DNA of 64,000 nucleotides from Nostoc sp. S4 (GCA_029379225.1 JAQYWR010000024.1:53571-117570), one strand, 5' to 3'; positions 1-9,077 are shown, counted from the first letter of the stretch. Translations and numbers: made by a program. The notes: generated by a model from the sequence alone, not told the origin.

Positions 1-989
1 GTGGGAATGGTTTGTTGGGCTTCTTGAATTTCTGGGCGGGAAATATTTGCGATAAAACTTTGCAGATTTGGACGATATATTTGCACAATTAACTCGTCTA
101 CAATATTTTGCCGTATCCAACTAAGCCAGTCTTGGAGGTGAAATTTGTAAGCAAAGTCATAGTAGTTAGGAGCAACCGAGAAAATCGCCTGGGGTTTTCT
201 CTGCTTCACTGCTTGGTTAAGTTGTACCATGAAGGCGGTAATTTTATCTGCCCGCCACTGTACCCATTCCGGATCTTCAGGATTGGCTGGGGGATTGTTC
301 TTGGTTTCTTGAGTATACAAGGCAACTGTATAGCGATCGTAGCCAAATTCGCGGGGCAAACTCATGTGATCGTCAAACTGAATGCCATCGGCATCATACT
401 GAGTGACAATTTCTAGTACGAGATTGGTGATGAACTGTTGGACTTGTGGATAGAAGGGATTGAGCCACATCACCTCACCAGCCGCACTGATGGAAGTTTG
501 GCTACCATCGCGCTTTTGTGTAAACCAATCTGGATAATTAAGCGCCAGTTCCGAGGTTGGGGGAGCCATAAATCCAAATTCAAACCAGGGAATTGCTAAG
601 AGTCCCTTGCGATGAGCTTGGTTAATCAGGTCAGCAAGAATATCATGTCCATCTGAACCTCGCAACACAAAAGGTTGAATACCTGCACGTTGTGCTGTGG
701 CACTAGGATACATCACATAGCCAGAATTCCAAACCACAGGATAAATTGTGTTGAAGTTCAGCCGTCGCAGCTGATTCATCGCCTCTTGCACTTTGTCACG
801 ATTCTTCAAGGTGTCAAAATCATTGTTTGTCATCCAAACCCCGCGAATTTCCTGACGCGGTAGCTGCGCGATGGCAGGAGTGAAGCTGTCTACCAACAAT
901 ACCGAAACAAATGATATTAAAATCAGGAGTGGAAAAAGATATTTTATTAGTTTTCGTCGCCAGCTTTGAACAAAAAAAGTTGATTTCAT
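1..989 (-). CDS. Glycoside-hydrolase-like GHL10 (DUF187) family protein, C-terminus outside window
   Basis: The minus-strand frame is open from an ATG at 989 to the window edge, so the gene is partial. The N-terminus (MKSTFFVQSW, then a hydrophobic stretch ending near AIAQ) looks like a signal peptide, so the product is probably exported or envelope-bound. The mature part begins QEIRGVWMTNNDFDTL and continues with NFNTIYPVVWNSGYVMYPS, FEFGFMAPP and DGIQFDDHMSLPREFG. This is the beta/alpha-barrel pattern of the YddW/GHL10 glycosyl-hydrolase-like family, which is found in cyanobacterial envelopes and is thought to act on polysaccharide or peptidoglycan. The family assignment is from recognition of these motifs. 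The substrate is unknown. No partner gene is visible. Confidence 0.8.
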   Translation of the reverse strand, partial: MKSTFFVQSWRRKLIKYLFPLLILISFVSVLLVDSFTPAIAQLPRQEIRGVWMTNNDFDTLKNRDKVQEAMNQLRRLNFNTIYPVVWNSGYVMYPSATAQRAGIQPFVLRGSDGHDILADLINQAHRKGLLAIPWFEFGFMAPPTSELALNYPDWFTQKRDGSQTSISAAGEVMWLNPFYPQVQQFITNLVLEIVTQYDADGIQFDDHMSLPREFGYDRYTVALYTQETKNNPPANPEDPEWVQWRADKITAFMVQLNQAVKQRKPQAIFSVAPNYYDFAYKFHLQDWLSWIRQNIVDELIVQIYRPNLQSFIANISRPEIQEAQQTIP

Positions 990-1314
990 AGGTCTGAATG
1001 ATGCATTAGCTACCCACACACGCCATTGCTTGCTTTTGTAATTCAATCTACTAGTCATATAGTGTACAAGCATTTATACTTACTACAAAATTGATGAATT
1101 GGTAGTTGTTCGTTCGCTGTAGATGGAACTTTTGCACCAGGAAAACTAAATCAAACTTAGAGAAATTAAGAGAATTGACGCAGCGAGTAGTTATTAGTGC
1201 CTGGGTATTGGGGATTGGGTAGAATTCAGTCATTAGTCCCCAGTGCCTATTCCCCAGTCCCCAGCTGTGTCACAATAAAGAACTGTAATCAGAAAAATAT
1301 TGTTAGGTAATTTA
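990..1314. other. Intergenic region with Nostoc-type STRR text
   Basis: This gap separates the divergent GHL10-like gene and chlI. It holds no convincing ORF. Around 1200-1264 it contains degenerate short repeats of the type GGGGATTGGG and CCCCAGT, which are typical intergenic filler in filamentous cyanobacteria. The chlI promoter must lie here, but I cannot point to clear -10/-35 boxes. Confidence 0.5.
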
Positions 1315-2439
1315 GTGAGTCCAACTGCTCAATCTACGGCAAGTGCGCGTCGTGTGGTATTTCCTTTTACGGCAATTGTCGGCCAGGAAGAAATGAAACT
1401 GGCGCTGCTGTTGAACGTGATTGACCCCAAAATTGGTGGTGTAATGATCATGGGCGATCGCGGTACTGGTAAATCCACAACTATCCGGGCGCTGGCGGAT
1501 CTGCTGCCAGAAATCTCCGTGGTTGCCAATGACCCGTTTAGTAGCGATCCTCGCGACCCCGACTTGATGAGCGATGAAGTCCGCCAACTGCTAGAACAAG
1601 GGGCAGAAATTTCTGTAACTCACAAAAAAGTCCAAATGGTAGACCTGCCGTTAGGAGCCACAGAAGACCGGGTTTGCGGCACAATCGACATTGAGAAAGC
1701 TTTATCTGAGGGTGTCAAAGCTTTTGAACCCGGATTACTGGCAAAGGCTAACCGAGGCATTCTTTATGTGGATGAAGTCAACTTACTAGATGACCACCTT
1801 GTAGACGTGCTACTCGATTCTGCCGCCAGTGGTTGGAACACTGTAGAACGGGAAGGCATTTCAATTCGTCATCCAGCACGCTTTGTGCTTGTCGGTTCTG
1901 GAAACCCAGAAGAAGGCGAACTGCGCCCCCAATTACTCGATCGCTTTGGGATGCACGCTGAAATTCACACAGTCAAAGAACCAGCCTTACGAGTCCAAAT
2001 CGTGGAACAGCGGGCGGAATTTGACCAAAATCCGCCAGTATTTCTGGAAAACCACAAACCTCAGCAAGAATCACTACAAGAGCAAATTGTCAATGCCCAG
2101 CAGTTGTTACCAGAAGTAAAAATTGAGTACGAACTGCGGGTAAAAATTTCTGAAGTCTGTTCAGAACTCGATGTAGATGGTTTACGTGGTGACATTGTAA
2201 GTAACCGCGCCGCCAAAGCCTTAACAGCATTTGAAGGACGCACTGAAGTTACAGTTGATGATATCCGCCGCGTGATTACGCTGTGCTTGCGTCACAGACT
2301 GCGGAAAGACCCATTAGAATCGATTGATTCTGGCTACAAAGTCGCCAAAGCTTTTAGCCGCGTCTTTGGCGTCGAACTTCCAGAAGATGAGACTGGACAA
2401 AAAAATGGCACAGGTCAGAAGTTAGGAGTTAGAAGTTAG
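1315..2439 (+). CDS. chlI: Magnesium-chelatase ATPase subunit I
   Basis: ChlI is the AAA+ motor of magnesium chelatase. With ChlD and ChlH it inserts Mg2+ into protoporphyrin IX, the first committed step of chlorophyll synthesis. The Walker A motif GDRGTGKST sits near residues 47-55, Walker B is [10 protein letters not shown], and sensor/arginine-finger text ([19 protein letters not shown]) follows. I place the start at the GTG at 1315, giving [18 protein letters not shown], which matches the usual cyanobacterial N-terminus. A TTG at 1300 would add five unlikely residues. Length is 374 aa, normal for the family. The last residues (KLGVRS) and the stop codon lie inside a TTAGGAG-type short tandem repeat, so the extreme C-terminus is repeat-derived. 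No other chelatase genes are adjacent. Confidence 0.97.
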   Translation: MSPTAQSTASARRVVFPFTAIVGQEEMKLALLLNVIDPKIGGVMIMGDRGTGKSTTIRALADLLPEISVVANDPFSSDPRDPDLMSDEVRQLLEQGAEISVTHKKVQMVDLPLGATEDRVCGTIDIEKALSEGVKAFEPGLLAKANRGILYVDEVNLLDDHLVDVLLDSAASGWNTVEREGISIRHPARFVLVGSGNPEEGELRPQLLDRFGMHAEIHTVKEPALRVQIVEQRAEFDQNPPVFLENHKPQQESLQEQIVNAQQLLPEVKIEYELRVKISEVCSELDVDGLRGDIVSNRAAKALTAFEGRTEVTVDDIRRVITLCLRHRLRKDPLESIDSGYKVAKAFSRVFGVELPEDETGQKNGTGQKLGVRS

Positions 2440-2448
2440 GAGTTAGGA
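2421..2448. repeat. STRR, TTAGGAG-type, overlapping the chlI 3' end
   Basis: Short tandem repeat built from GTTAGGAGTTAGAA-like units. It spans the chlI stop codon and supplies the last codons of the gene. Similar repeats are common in heterocystous cyanobacteria. Confidence 0.75.
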
Positions 2449-2488
2449 AGAAGATGAGGGAGAATTCTTATAACTCTTTACTCTTAAC

Positions 2489-2508
2489 AGACGCGATTAA
2501 TCGCGTCT
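2489..2508. repeat. 20-bp perfect palindrome (AGACGCGATTAATCGCGTCT)
   Basis: A perfect inverted repeat without a spacer, followed by CTAC. Close relatives occur inside the PBP1c gene at about 46424 and, with a different centre, downstream of hisS at about 63099, so it is a dispersed element. It could form a cruciform, or a hairpin in the chlI transcript. Confidence 0.75.
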
Positions 2509-2539
2509 CTACTCAGCATTTAACACTGAATACTAAACT

Positions 2540-2836
2540 ATGAGATTTTGGTATTTTTGGTTTAACAGCTTTATTTTATCTAGCCAATACAACCCGCCCC
2601 GGTTTGTAGAATTATTAATGCTGTTTTTAGCGATCGCCATGCTAGCAATAGCGAGTATTTTACCCGACAGACCATATTTAATTTTAGGCTTGAGCTTAGT
2701 AGTTGGGGCATCTATTTCTATCTTAGTGCGAGAAGCGATCGCTCCCTCACCGCAAACACGAATTACTCAAGTCACAGCATTACTATTGCTGATTATTAGC
2801 CTTTATGGCTTTGCTGACTTAATTTACACTCTTTAA
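2540..2836 (+). CDS. Small hydrophobic membrane protein, unknown function
   Basis: A 98-aa protein that I do not recognise. After an aromatic N-terminus (MRFWYFWFNSF) it has three hydrophobic segments, around residues 24-42, 46-63 and 78-96, with a charged connector REAIAPSPQTR. It is therefore probably an integral membrane protein. Two HIP1 core sites (GCGATCGC/GCGATCGCC) lie inside the frame and codon use resembles neighbouring genes, which supports real coding. It follows chlI by about 100 bp that contain the palindromic repeat, so co-transcription is possible. No function can be assigned. Confidence 0.6.
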   Translation: MRFWYFWFNSFILSSQYNPPRFVELLMLFLAIAMLAIASILPDRPYLILGLSLVVGASISILVREAIAPSPQTRITQVTALLLLIISLYGFADLIYTL

Positions 2837-2840
2837 ATTA

Positions 2841-2898
2841 GTCATTTATCAGTTGTCCTTTGTCCTTTACAAATAACAAATGACAAATGACAAATGAC
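2841..2898. repeat. STRR cluster, TGACAAA-type
   Basis: Degenerate GTCATTT/GTCCTTT units followed by ACAAATGACAAATGACAAATGAC-like units, lying between two convergent genes. The two halves are inverted relative to each other and could pair as a hairpin, possibly serving as a bidirectional terminator. Confidence 0.7.
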
Positions 2899-2902
2899 TG
2901 AC

Positions 2903-4015
2903 TTACCAATTTTGCATTTCCACTAATTCCATGCACAATTCATTAATTTGCTCTAAATCAGGTTTATGAGGTAAGGCAGATTGTTCGTAGATAATTTCCA
3001 TTTCGGCAACTAAATCTTCTGCCATTATCATCACCTGCTCATAGGAATATTCACCTTTGAGGATAGCTTTTAAATCATCAGCATCACCAGCTATTCTTCT
3101 ATCTACAATCACTTCTCCTTGACGCAATATTTCTAGTCCACTGCGTAGCAATCTAATGCAGTGCATCCCGTGTTTGAGGTCAAAACCAGACTTGATTTCC
3201 ATTTCTGCTCTAGCCGGATTTCTATTTTCCTGCCAAGATAAGTAAGCCTTCCATTCTCTAAAAGCTGTTTGATAACTTTGACTTTTCTGAAGCAGGCGGA
3301 TAAAATCTTTACGGCTATTAGTTAACTTTTGAGTATATTCTAAAGTTTCATCAGGTAAAGTATATTGTTTTAATACTCCTTTAAAATCAATATCTGCTGT
3401 CAGCAATTTGTAGAATTGCTCAGCTTCTTCCAAGAACTCAATCCGACCTCTGATTAAGTTATAAAGATATTCCAAAAAAGCATTTAGTTCCTCTTTGCTT
3501 AACGCTGCTTCGTCTTCTATACCAAAGTCAGACGGTATTGGTTTTTTTTGCGGTGGTTTTAATAACCACTTACGATGAGTTTCCATTTTTTTGATTTGAG
3601 CAAAGGCATAACCAGTGTAAGTATGCTTTACCTTTTTGCTCAAAAATAACTGTTTATGATTAATTAAATGCTGTCCTACTGGAGTTAGAAAAGGATAGTT
3701 ATTTAACCACAGCAATTCTAAAACATTGGGGTTGGCTCCCGATAATAATTGGAGGATTTTTTTTAATTCATATATAACTGTGTCTTTGTTATTATCTAAA
3801 AATTGAAATATTCCTGGTTCATCCCAACCAGTATCTTTTTGTTCTATGCGATCGAATCCTAAATAGTACCTTTTGGGTGCGATAAATACTCCTCGGTAAT
3901 CAAAGTCTGAATTCGGATGATTTAAACCATAGCCGTGGCTACCTGCCAAACCAATTAAAATAGTTCTTTGTTCAACTTCTATTCTTTTCATATCACCTGA
4001 GTGAAAATATACCAT
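2903..4015 (-). CDS. Pol-beta-superfamily nucleotidyltransferase (YcgL/RlaP-like)
   Basis: A 370-aa protein with the minimal nucleotidyltransferase signature: GSHGYGLNHPNSDFDYRGV near the N-terminus gives the GS motif and the paired acidic residues (DFD) that bind catalytic metals. The arrangement, with a long helical C-terminal region containing HGMHCIRLLRSGLEILRQGE, matches the COG3541 group of predicted nucleotidyltransferases. Some of its members sit in RNA-repair operons. The actual substrate is unknown. The first Met gives eight extra residues; MKRIEVEQRT at residue 9 is an equally plausible start. The gene stands alone and is convergent with the small membrane protein upstream of it in the window. 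Confidence 0.8.
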   Translation of the reverse strand: MVYFHSGDMKRIEVEQRTILIGLAGSHGYGLNHPNSDFDYRGVFIAPKRYYLGFDRIEQKDTGWDEPGIFQFLDNNKDTVIYELKKILQLLSGANPNVLELLWLNNYPFLTPVGQHLINHKQLFLSKKVKHTYTGYAFAQIKKMETHRKWLLKPPQKKPIPSDFGIEDEAALSKEELNAFLEYLYNLIRGRIEFLEEAEQFYKLLTADIDFKGVLKQYTLPDETLEYTQKLTNSRKDFIRLLQKSQSYQTAFREWKAYLSWQENRNPARAEMEIKSGFDLKHGMHCIRLLRSGLEILRQGEVIVDRRIAGDADDLKAILKGEYSYEQVMIMAEDLVAEMEIIYEQSALPHKPDLEQINELCMELVEMQNW

Positions 4016-4676
4016 CTTAACTCATTAGCTAACTTGTGTCCGCTTCAGCCCTGATTTTTCACAAAAGATAAAAAATCATTCAGATGAGTTGCAATAATCT
4101 TGTAGATGTCGCAATCTCAAACGTTACACTTCTTCAGTACTCTTTAGATATCTAGTGTAACTAATTGAGCGTATAATGTTTTGCTCCTGATTGATTACAA
4201 CGAACAATACTTCACACCAAATATAGTTAACCTTTCTTTCATCACTCTGTGGAAAGAATAATTAAGATTAAATATCAGTAGTTGGCAAGATTGGCATTAT
4301 TCCTAGAGAATGAGGAAGTCAAAACTTTAGGTAATGTACACTTTTTGTTTATCAAAAGTAATATTCATTTTTGGGTATTAAAAATTTTTATGTATGTGTA
4401 TAATTGAGCTTCCTAAAAAAGCCAAAAATATACAAATTGTGGCTGGTTAACAAAATCTAATTTAAACAAGTTTCTATTTTAGATAAATTATGTAAGGTTA
4501 TCCAATTAATATCTTTAAAAAATTTTGAATAAATCTAAATAATAAAATTTAGTTGAGAGAAGTATCAAAAATAAAAATTCAAAGCTTCTAAATAAGAATT
4601 TAAATAAGTGAAGTCAATTAAGTCCAATAAAACTTTTTAAATAAAAACACAATATTAACACAATTAGGAAACTTTT
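4016..4676. other. Long AT-rich divergent intergenic region
   Basis: About 660 bp separate the divergent nucleotidyltransferase and HdeD-like genes. The second half (4380-4670) is very AT-rich. I see no gene, RNA or mobile element. The only clear structure is an inverted repeat at 4123-4161. Its length suggests a regulated promoter region for the HdeD-like gene, but no specific operator could be identified. Confidence 0.45.
4123..4161. promoter_or_regulatory. Inverted repeat GTTACACT...AGTGTAAC
   Basis: Two perfect 8-bp arms, GTTACACT at 4123-4130 and AGTGTAAC at 4154-4161, separated by 23 bp. It lies about 110 bp upstream of the minus-strand nucleotidyltransferase start. It could be a protein-binding site or a hairpin; there is no independent support. 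Confidence 0.3.
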
Positions 4677-5237
4677 ATGAACAATGAAAATATTAATGAA
4701 ATGAGACGAGGATCTGGATGGTCAATGGGTTTAGGCATTTTTATGGTTGTATTGGGTATTGGAGCGATCGCAGAACCATTAGTTGCGACTATTGCGATCG
4801 CAATTTTACTTTCCTGGATTTTATTGATTGCTGGTATCATCCGAATTATTGACGCATTTCAATCACGACGAAAACGAGGTTTTTGGCCGAAGTTGCTGAT
4901 AGGTATTTTATACTTGCTTGCTGGAATTGTGTTAATTAGCAACATTTTTGGTGCTGCACTCTCCCTTACTCTAGCCTTGGGAATTCTCTTCTTAATTGAG
5001 GGTGTCTTTGAGGTGATTACAGCATTCCAAATCCGTCGAGATCCAAACTGGGGTTGGACACTGTTTAGCGGCATGATGGCTATTATTCTGGGAATTTTGA
5101 TTTTGGCTGAATGGCCTTTTAGCGCAGCTTGGGTGCTGGGAGTATTCGCAGGTATTAATTTTTTGTTAACGGGTATTTGGATGATTATGCTCTCACTATC
5201 TAATCGCAGACTTACTAACCACAGGACAGGAATATGA
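4677..5237 (+). CDS. HdeD-family (DUF308) membrane protein
   Basis: A 186-aa protein with six hydrophobic segments arranged as three repeated pairs (for example GLGIFMVVLGIGAIAEP, LLIGILYLLAGIVLI, LFSGMMAIILGILILAEWPF). This is the DUF308 repeat pattern of HdeD, an inner-membrane protein tied to acid resistance in enterobacteria. In cyanobacteria the role is not established; stress responsiveness is inference. The ATG at 4677 follows a purine-rich AGGAAAC ribosome-binding site. It is transcribed from the long AT-rich region, apparently as a single gene. Confidence 0.85.
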   Translation: MNNENINEMRRGSGWSMGLGIFMVVLGIGAIAEPLVATIAIAILLSWILLIAGIIRIIDAFQSRRKRGFWPKLLIGILYLLAGIVLISNIFGAALSLTLALGILFLIEGVFEVITAFQIRRDPNWGWTLFSGMMAIILGILILAEWPFSAAWVLGVFAGINFLLTGIWMIMLSLSNRRLTNHRTGI

Positions 5238-5637
5238 ACTGAGAACCAGGGAGATGAGAGGTCTATTATAGTCACCAGTCTAGCAATCTTTAAACAAGCA
5301 GTCTCAGTATAATTATCACTTTAATCTGGGCTAACAACCCATAACTAAAGTTTTAATTAATACTCATTGCCTCCTGCCTCCTAACTCCTGCTTTTCTTTG
5401 TAAGCGTTGATATATAGCAGGAGGCAGGGGGCAGAGGGCAGGAGGTAAAAACCTTACTATTAGTGAGATTTATCGTTTCAAAATGTCCTAAAGGGTGTGA
5501 CTACGGCTATAATTGATTTTCCTGTTGCATATAAGTACCTCGTTTTTGACTTAGTACGAAGTCGGTTCCCTTGCCTTTAGCCCCTTTGTCACCCCTTCAG
5601 TTGATAGATATAATTTTGTCCTTGTCTTAATTTATTT
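5238..5637. other. Intergenic region carrying a MITE-like element
   Basis: No gene is visible. The central part is a roughly 100-bp element (5413-5511) with short terminal inverted repeats. The rest is unstructured, with a CCTCCTGCC-type repeat tract near 5360-5390. Confidence 0.5.
5413..5511. repeat. MITE-like element A, copy 1
   Basis: Begins TATAGCAGGAGGCAG and ends near GGCTATA, so the ends are short inverted repeats. Internal text (GCAGGAGGTAAAA, TTACTATT, ATGTCCTAA) is shared in order with the copy at 36131-36239. It is non-coding and lies between the HdeD-like and KdpF-like genes. Confidence 0.6.
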
Positions 5638-5907
5638 ATGAAATTCTTTCATCTACGACCTACTATCTCTGTATCCCAACTATCAGAAGAAATAACTGAA
5701 ATCTGGTGTCAATGGCGTAAACAAAAGTTGCCACTGTATTTGTTTTTAGCAATGTGCTTCAATTTAGTAGTTGCACCCGTAGTTTATGCTGCCACAAGCG
5801 AACAACTGACCCGCAGTCAGGCTTGGGGAGTGGGACTATTAGGACTAGTAACAGTAGGAATTTCTATTTATTTATTTTTTGTGATGTTTGTACCAGAGAA
5901 ATTCTAA
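5638..5907 (+). CDS. KdpF-like small membrane protein (orphan)
   Basis: An 89-aa protein. The C-terminal third (LLGLVTVGISIYLFFVMFVPEKF region) resembles KdpF, the tiny stabilising subunit of the KdpFABC potassium pump: a single transmembrane helix ending in P-E-(K/R)-F. An N-terminal extension with a second hydrophobic segment (LYLFLAMCFNLVVAPVVYA) is, as I recall, usual for cyanobacterial KdpF. No kdpA, kdpB, kdpC or kdpD is present on either side. Instead a MITE-like element starts about 55 bp after the stop. It is therefore an orphan, or the last survivor of a rearranged operon. The assignment rests on a short hydrophobic motif and is moderate. Confidence 0.55.
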   Translation: MKFFHLRPTISVSQLSEEITEIWCQWRKQKLPLYLFLAMCFNLVVAPVVYAATSEQLTRSQAWGVGLLGLVTVGISIYLFFVMFVPEKF

Positions 5908-5963
5908 TAAGTTTTGCACGCAAAGCCAGCAGAGCTATTCGTTCAACCTTGGTATTCTGGGTA

Positions 5964-6140
5964 AGGGACTTCTAGAAAATAAATTATCCAATTTAATCAG
6001 ATGATATTTTCTGTCTCCCCCCGAAGTTTGGATGCCTAACGGCAAGCCCCTTTGGGTCTACGAGGAAGCCTCCGCTCTAACTTCTCTTCCTGCTCCTTGC
6101 CTACCCCATCGAGAGGATATTTTTTAATTGGAAGTTCCTA
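5964..6140. repeat. MITE-like element B, copy 1
   Basis: Begins AGGGACTTCTAGAAAATAAA and ends with an imperfect inverted version (GGATATTTTTTAATTGGAAG then TTCCT). The left end is nearly identical to the inverted right end of the element at 61401-61505. The interior carries CTAACGGCAAGCCCC and GAGGAAGCCTCCGC, text of other Nostoc dispersed repeats. No ORF. Confidence 0.65.
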
Positions 6141-6240
6141 ATAGCACTACAAACGATTTATCTTAAAATTCTACGGACGTTATACAAAAAGTGTGTAAGG
6201 TGTGCCTCCGGCACGCTAGCGCGAACGATGGAAGGTTGAG

Positions 6241-6466
6241 TCCTGTTCATAGAGAATTAAAACAACTAACTGGTATTGAATCTTGCCAATGGCGCAAGGG
6301 TTATATTCAAAGAAACCATATTGATTGTATTATTTTAGTTGGGCTTAGACTCAAAAATTTAGCTCAGAAAACTGGTCAAATAATCTATCAAATCAAGCAT
6401 GGATTGTTATCAAATTATTTAGTTCAGCAACTAAAACGTTCTATGGTTCCCATGTTTATCGCTTAG
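6241..6466 (+). pseudogene. C-terminal relic of a DDE transposase
   Basis: The frame encodes VHRELKQLTGIESCQWRKG followed by RNHIDCIILVGLRLKNLA and a tail YQIKHGLLSNYLVQQLK. This is the end of an IS4/IS701-like DDE transposase as seen in many cyanobacterial insertion sequences. The upstream catalytic portion is missing; the frame runs instead into a repeat (GTGCCTCCGGCACGCTAGCG) at about 6200-6225. It is therefore a fragment without activity. The exact IS family is uncertain. Confidence 0.65.
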
Positions 6467-7173
6467 TTTTTTGGCGCACAGCGCGGTGTGACTGCACCAT
6501 TGCTTGTGACAATTGCGTAAGTCTTAATTCAGTACAAATCACTGTGGATAAGTACATATAGGAATCTGGTTTGATTCCTAAAATTATTTGTGTAGGGAGG
6601 GAACAGGGAATAGGTAAAAAGCTCTGGAAGTAGTACTGAGTTTTTTTTAACAATCAAATACTAATTATATATACTGTCTATATGTATCCTATCTTTTGTC
6701 TTCAACTCAACCGTTCTTCTTGAGATTTACTTTCTAAATAGCTTCTTATTCATCTGTCAATTACACATAATTAAATGGGATAATTATGGCGATTCACTCC
6801 CGAATTTTATCTTGATAAATCTTGCCTTACTTCATTAGTAAACTTTTTAAATATAATAAAATTAAAAATAGGGGAGTCAAATAGTTTTTGAGACTCTGCC
6901 GAGGCGTCAGAATTTAGGAGAAGATTATGTTGAATACATATAGAATAATCATACTATATTCTGACTTTTAAATGCTAAGTTGTAACAACGCTTGATTTAT
7001 TAAACAAGCCATCTTGGGCCCAACTTTACGATTCTTCATCCTTCAAAAGTCTCACAGATATAGCTTTAATTGACTCCAATCTGATAAGATTTCCAACAAG
7101 TAGAATAATTGCTTATTCTCTTTTTCTTTAACCTACTGATTTTAGGTCTTTTTTGGGAAAGGAAAATAAAAAA
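6467..7173. other. Intergenic region upstream of the porin gene
   Basis: About 700 AT-rich bases follow the transposase relic. No coding frame, RNA or clear repeat was recognised. The promoter of the porin must be in its distal part; no specific box is claimed. Confidence 0.4.
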
Positions 7174-8952
7174 ATGTCTCATTTATTGTGGAAAACTCTG
7201 GTACTAAGTCCAGTAGTTTTGGGAGTGACGGTGTTAGTCTCCGCTAGGGCGATCGCTACTGAAGTAGTAAGCTCTTCTAAAGATGCAAAAGCAAAAGCTG
7301 TTCAAACAGAAGCACCAGAAGCTATTGGCGCTTCACTATCGCTCAAAACAGAGCAACCAACTGGCGATCGATTTTTGGTTGCCCAAGCAAAAACTGATGA
7401 TAATAAAGTCTTAGAACAAGTTAACCGCTACAGCAACGAAGGCAAGAACCAGAATTCACAGTCTCAAGTTACATCAGTTTCTCAGTTTTCTGACGTACAG
7501 CCAACTGACTGGGCATTCCAAGCTTTGCAATCCCTGGTTGAACGCTACGGCTGTATTGCCGGATACCCTAATGGCACTTACCGTGGTAACCGAGCAATGA
7601 CTCGTTATGAGTTTGCCGCAGGTTTAAACGCTTGTTTAGATCGGGTTAATGAACTGATTGCCACAGCAACCGCTGACTTAGTAACGAAACAGGATCTGGC
7701 AACCCTCCAACGTTTGCAAGAAGAATTTTCAGCTGAGTTGGCAACTCTGCGTGGTCGAGTAGATGCTTTAGAAGCACGTACTGCTGAATTAGAAGCAAAT
7801 CAGTTTTCCACTACCACAAAATTGGTGGGTGAAGGTATTTTTGCGGTTACTGACATATTTGGCAGTAACACTGGTGATGCTAACAATACTGTCTTCCAAG
7901 ATAGGGTACGTTTAGACTTGCAAACCAGTTTTACGGGTAAAGATGTCCTACACACGCGTCTTGCAGCCGGCAATGCACTAGCCTTTACACAAGTGAATGA
8001 TGCTGGTTTGCCAATCGATACTTCTGAAGGCACACAAACTTTTCAAATCAGCAACACTGGTAACAACAGTGTGGCTATAGACTGGCTAGCGTATTACGTA
8101 CCCATAGGTCCGGCCCAAGTCTACTTTGCGGCTAGCGGAGGTATTCACAGCGATTATGTTGCCACAAATAACCCTTACTTTGAGGACTATGATGGTGGTA
8201 ATGGAGCCTTATCTTCCTTTGCTTCAGAAAGTCCCATTTATCGTATTGGTGGTGGTGCCGGCGCAGCAGTGACTTTACCCTTTGGTAAGGGTGGTAGCAT
8301 TTTGAGACCAAGTTCGCTGACTATAGGCTACTTGGCGTCAAATGCTAATAATCCCGGGCCAAATCTAGGTTTGTTCGAGGGTAACTATGCTGCTTTAGGA
8401 CAGTTGAACTTTAGTATTGGCGATCGCTTATCTATCGCTGCTACCTACGTTCACGGGTATCATGGTGCTGGAGGCGGTAATTTATTCGATCTAGGTGGTG
8501 GTTTGGGTAGCACTAGCCGCGTCGTAGGTACCAATCAAGCTAACACCCTAACTGCCCTAAACGGATCTTCTAGTAATTCTTACGGTGTAGAAGCAGCCTT
8601 TAGACCTAGTGACAAACTGTCAATTAGTGGCTTCATTTCTTATCATGATGTCACAGGCTTCGGTGCAGATGATGATTATGAAGCTTGGAGTTACGGTGCT
8701 GGGGTAGCTTTACCTGACTTCGGTAAAAAAGGTAACGTACTGGGTGTTTTTGCTGGTGTAGAACCTTATTCCCGTAATCGACCAGGCTTCGTTGGTAACG
8801 ATCTGCCTTATCACTTTGAAGGCTTCTATAGATATCGCGTCTCAGATAACATCTCAATCACCCCTGGGGTGATTTGGTTGACTTCTCCTGGCCAAAACAG
8901 CGCTAACGATGATGCGATTATCGGTACGTTAAGAACGACTTTTACGTTCTAA
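7174..8952 (+). CDS. SLH-domain OprB-type outer-membrane porin
   Basis: An exported protein of about 592 aa. The start is the ATG at 7174, preceded by GGAAAGGAAAATAAAAAA; a TTG seven codons upstream is less likely. A signal peptide (MSHLLWKTLVLSPVVLGVTV...) is followed by an S-layer homology domain (FSDVQPTDWAFQALQSLVER, YPNGTYRGNRAMTRYEFAAG) that anchors to peptidoglycan-linked polymer. Next come a short coiled coil (LQRLQEEFSAELATLRGRVD) and a long beta-barrel of the OprB family ending in aromatic TFTF. Cyanobacterial members act as general, carbohydrate or iron/inorganic-ion porins. The substrate cannot be read from sequence. It appears monocistronic, with a hairpin just after the stop. 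Confidence 0.93.
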   Translation: MSHLLWKTLVLSPVVLGVTVLVSARAIATEVVSSSKDAKAKAVQTEAPEAIGASLSLKTEQPTGDRFLVAQAKTDDNKVLEQVNRYSNEGKNQNSQSQVTSVSQFSDVQPTDWAFQALQSLVERYGCIAGYPNGTYRGNRAMTRYEFAAGLNACLDRVNELIATATADLVTKQDLATLQRLQEEFSAELATLRGRVDALEARTAELEANQFSTTTKLVGEGIFAVTDIFGSNTGDANNTVFQDRVRLDLQTSFTGKDVLHTRLAAGNALAFTQVNDAGLPIDTSEGTQTFQISNTGNNSVAIDWLAYYVPIGPAQVYFAASGGIHSDYVATNNPYFEDYDGGNGALSSFASESPIYRIGGGAGAAVTLPFGKGGSILRPSSLTIGYLASNANNPGPNLGLFEGNYAALGQLNFSIGDRLSIAATYVHGYHGAGGGNLFDLGGGLGSTSRVVGTNQANTLTALNGSSSNSYGVEAAFRPSDKLSISGFISYHDVTGFGADDDYEAWSYGAGVALPDFGKKGNVLGVFAGVEPYSRNRPGFVGNDLPYHFEGFYRYRVSDNISITPGVIWLTSPGQNSANDDAIIGTLRTTFTF

Positions 8953-8971
8953 AGACTAACTTAAACAGTGC

Positions 8972-9004
8972 TGAGTCACCGAAGCTCTTAAATTTGGTGA
9001 CTCA
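8972..9004 (+). terminator. Hairpin after the porin gene
   Basis: Perfect 9-bp stem, TGAGTCACC at 8972-8980 and GGTGACTCA at 8996-9004, with a 15-base loop and AAAATTTAGAATTTTT downstream. It is placed 20 bp after the porin stop and is probably its terminator. Confidence 0.6.
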
Positions 9005-9029
9005 AAATTTAGAATTTTTAGTTAAAATT

Positions 9030-9077
9030 TTAGGCGTTGCTGATTTTGATTTGATATTACGATTCAGTAACGCCTAA
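9030..9077. repeat. Inverted repeat TTAGGCGTT...AACGCCTAA
   Basis: Arms TTAGGCGTTGCTGA (9030-9043) and TCAGTAACGCCTAA (9064-9077) pair with one bulge pattern. It lies between the convergent porin and ABC permease genes. GCGTTGCTGA text is a frequent intergenic repeat in Nostoc-like genomes; it may also terminate the minus-strand operon. Confidence 0.55.
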
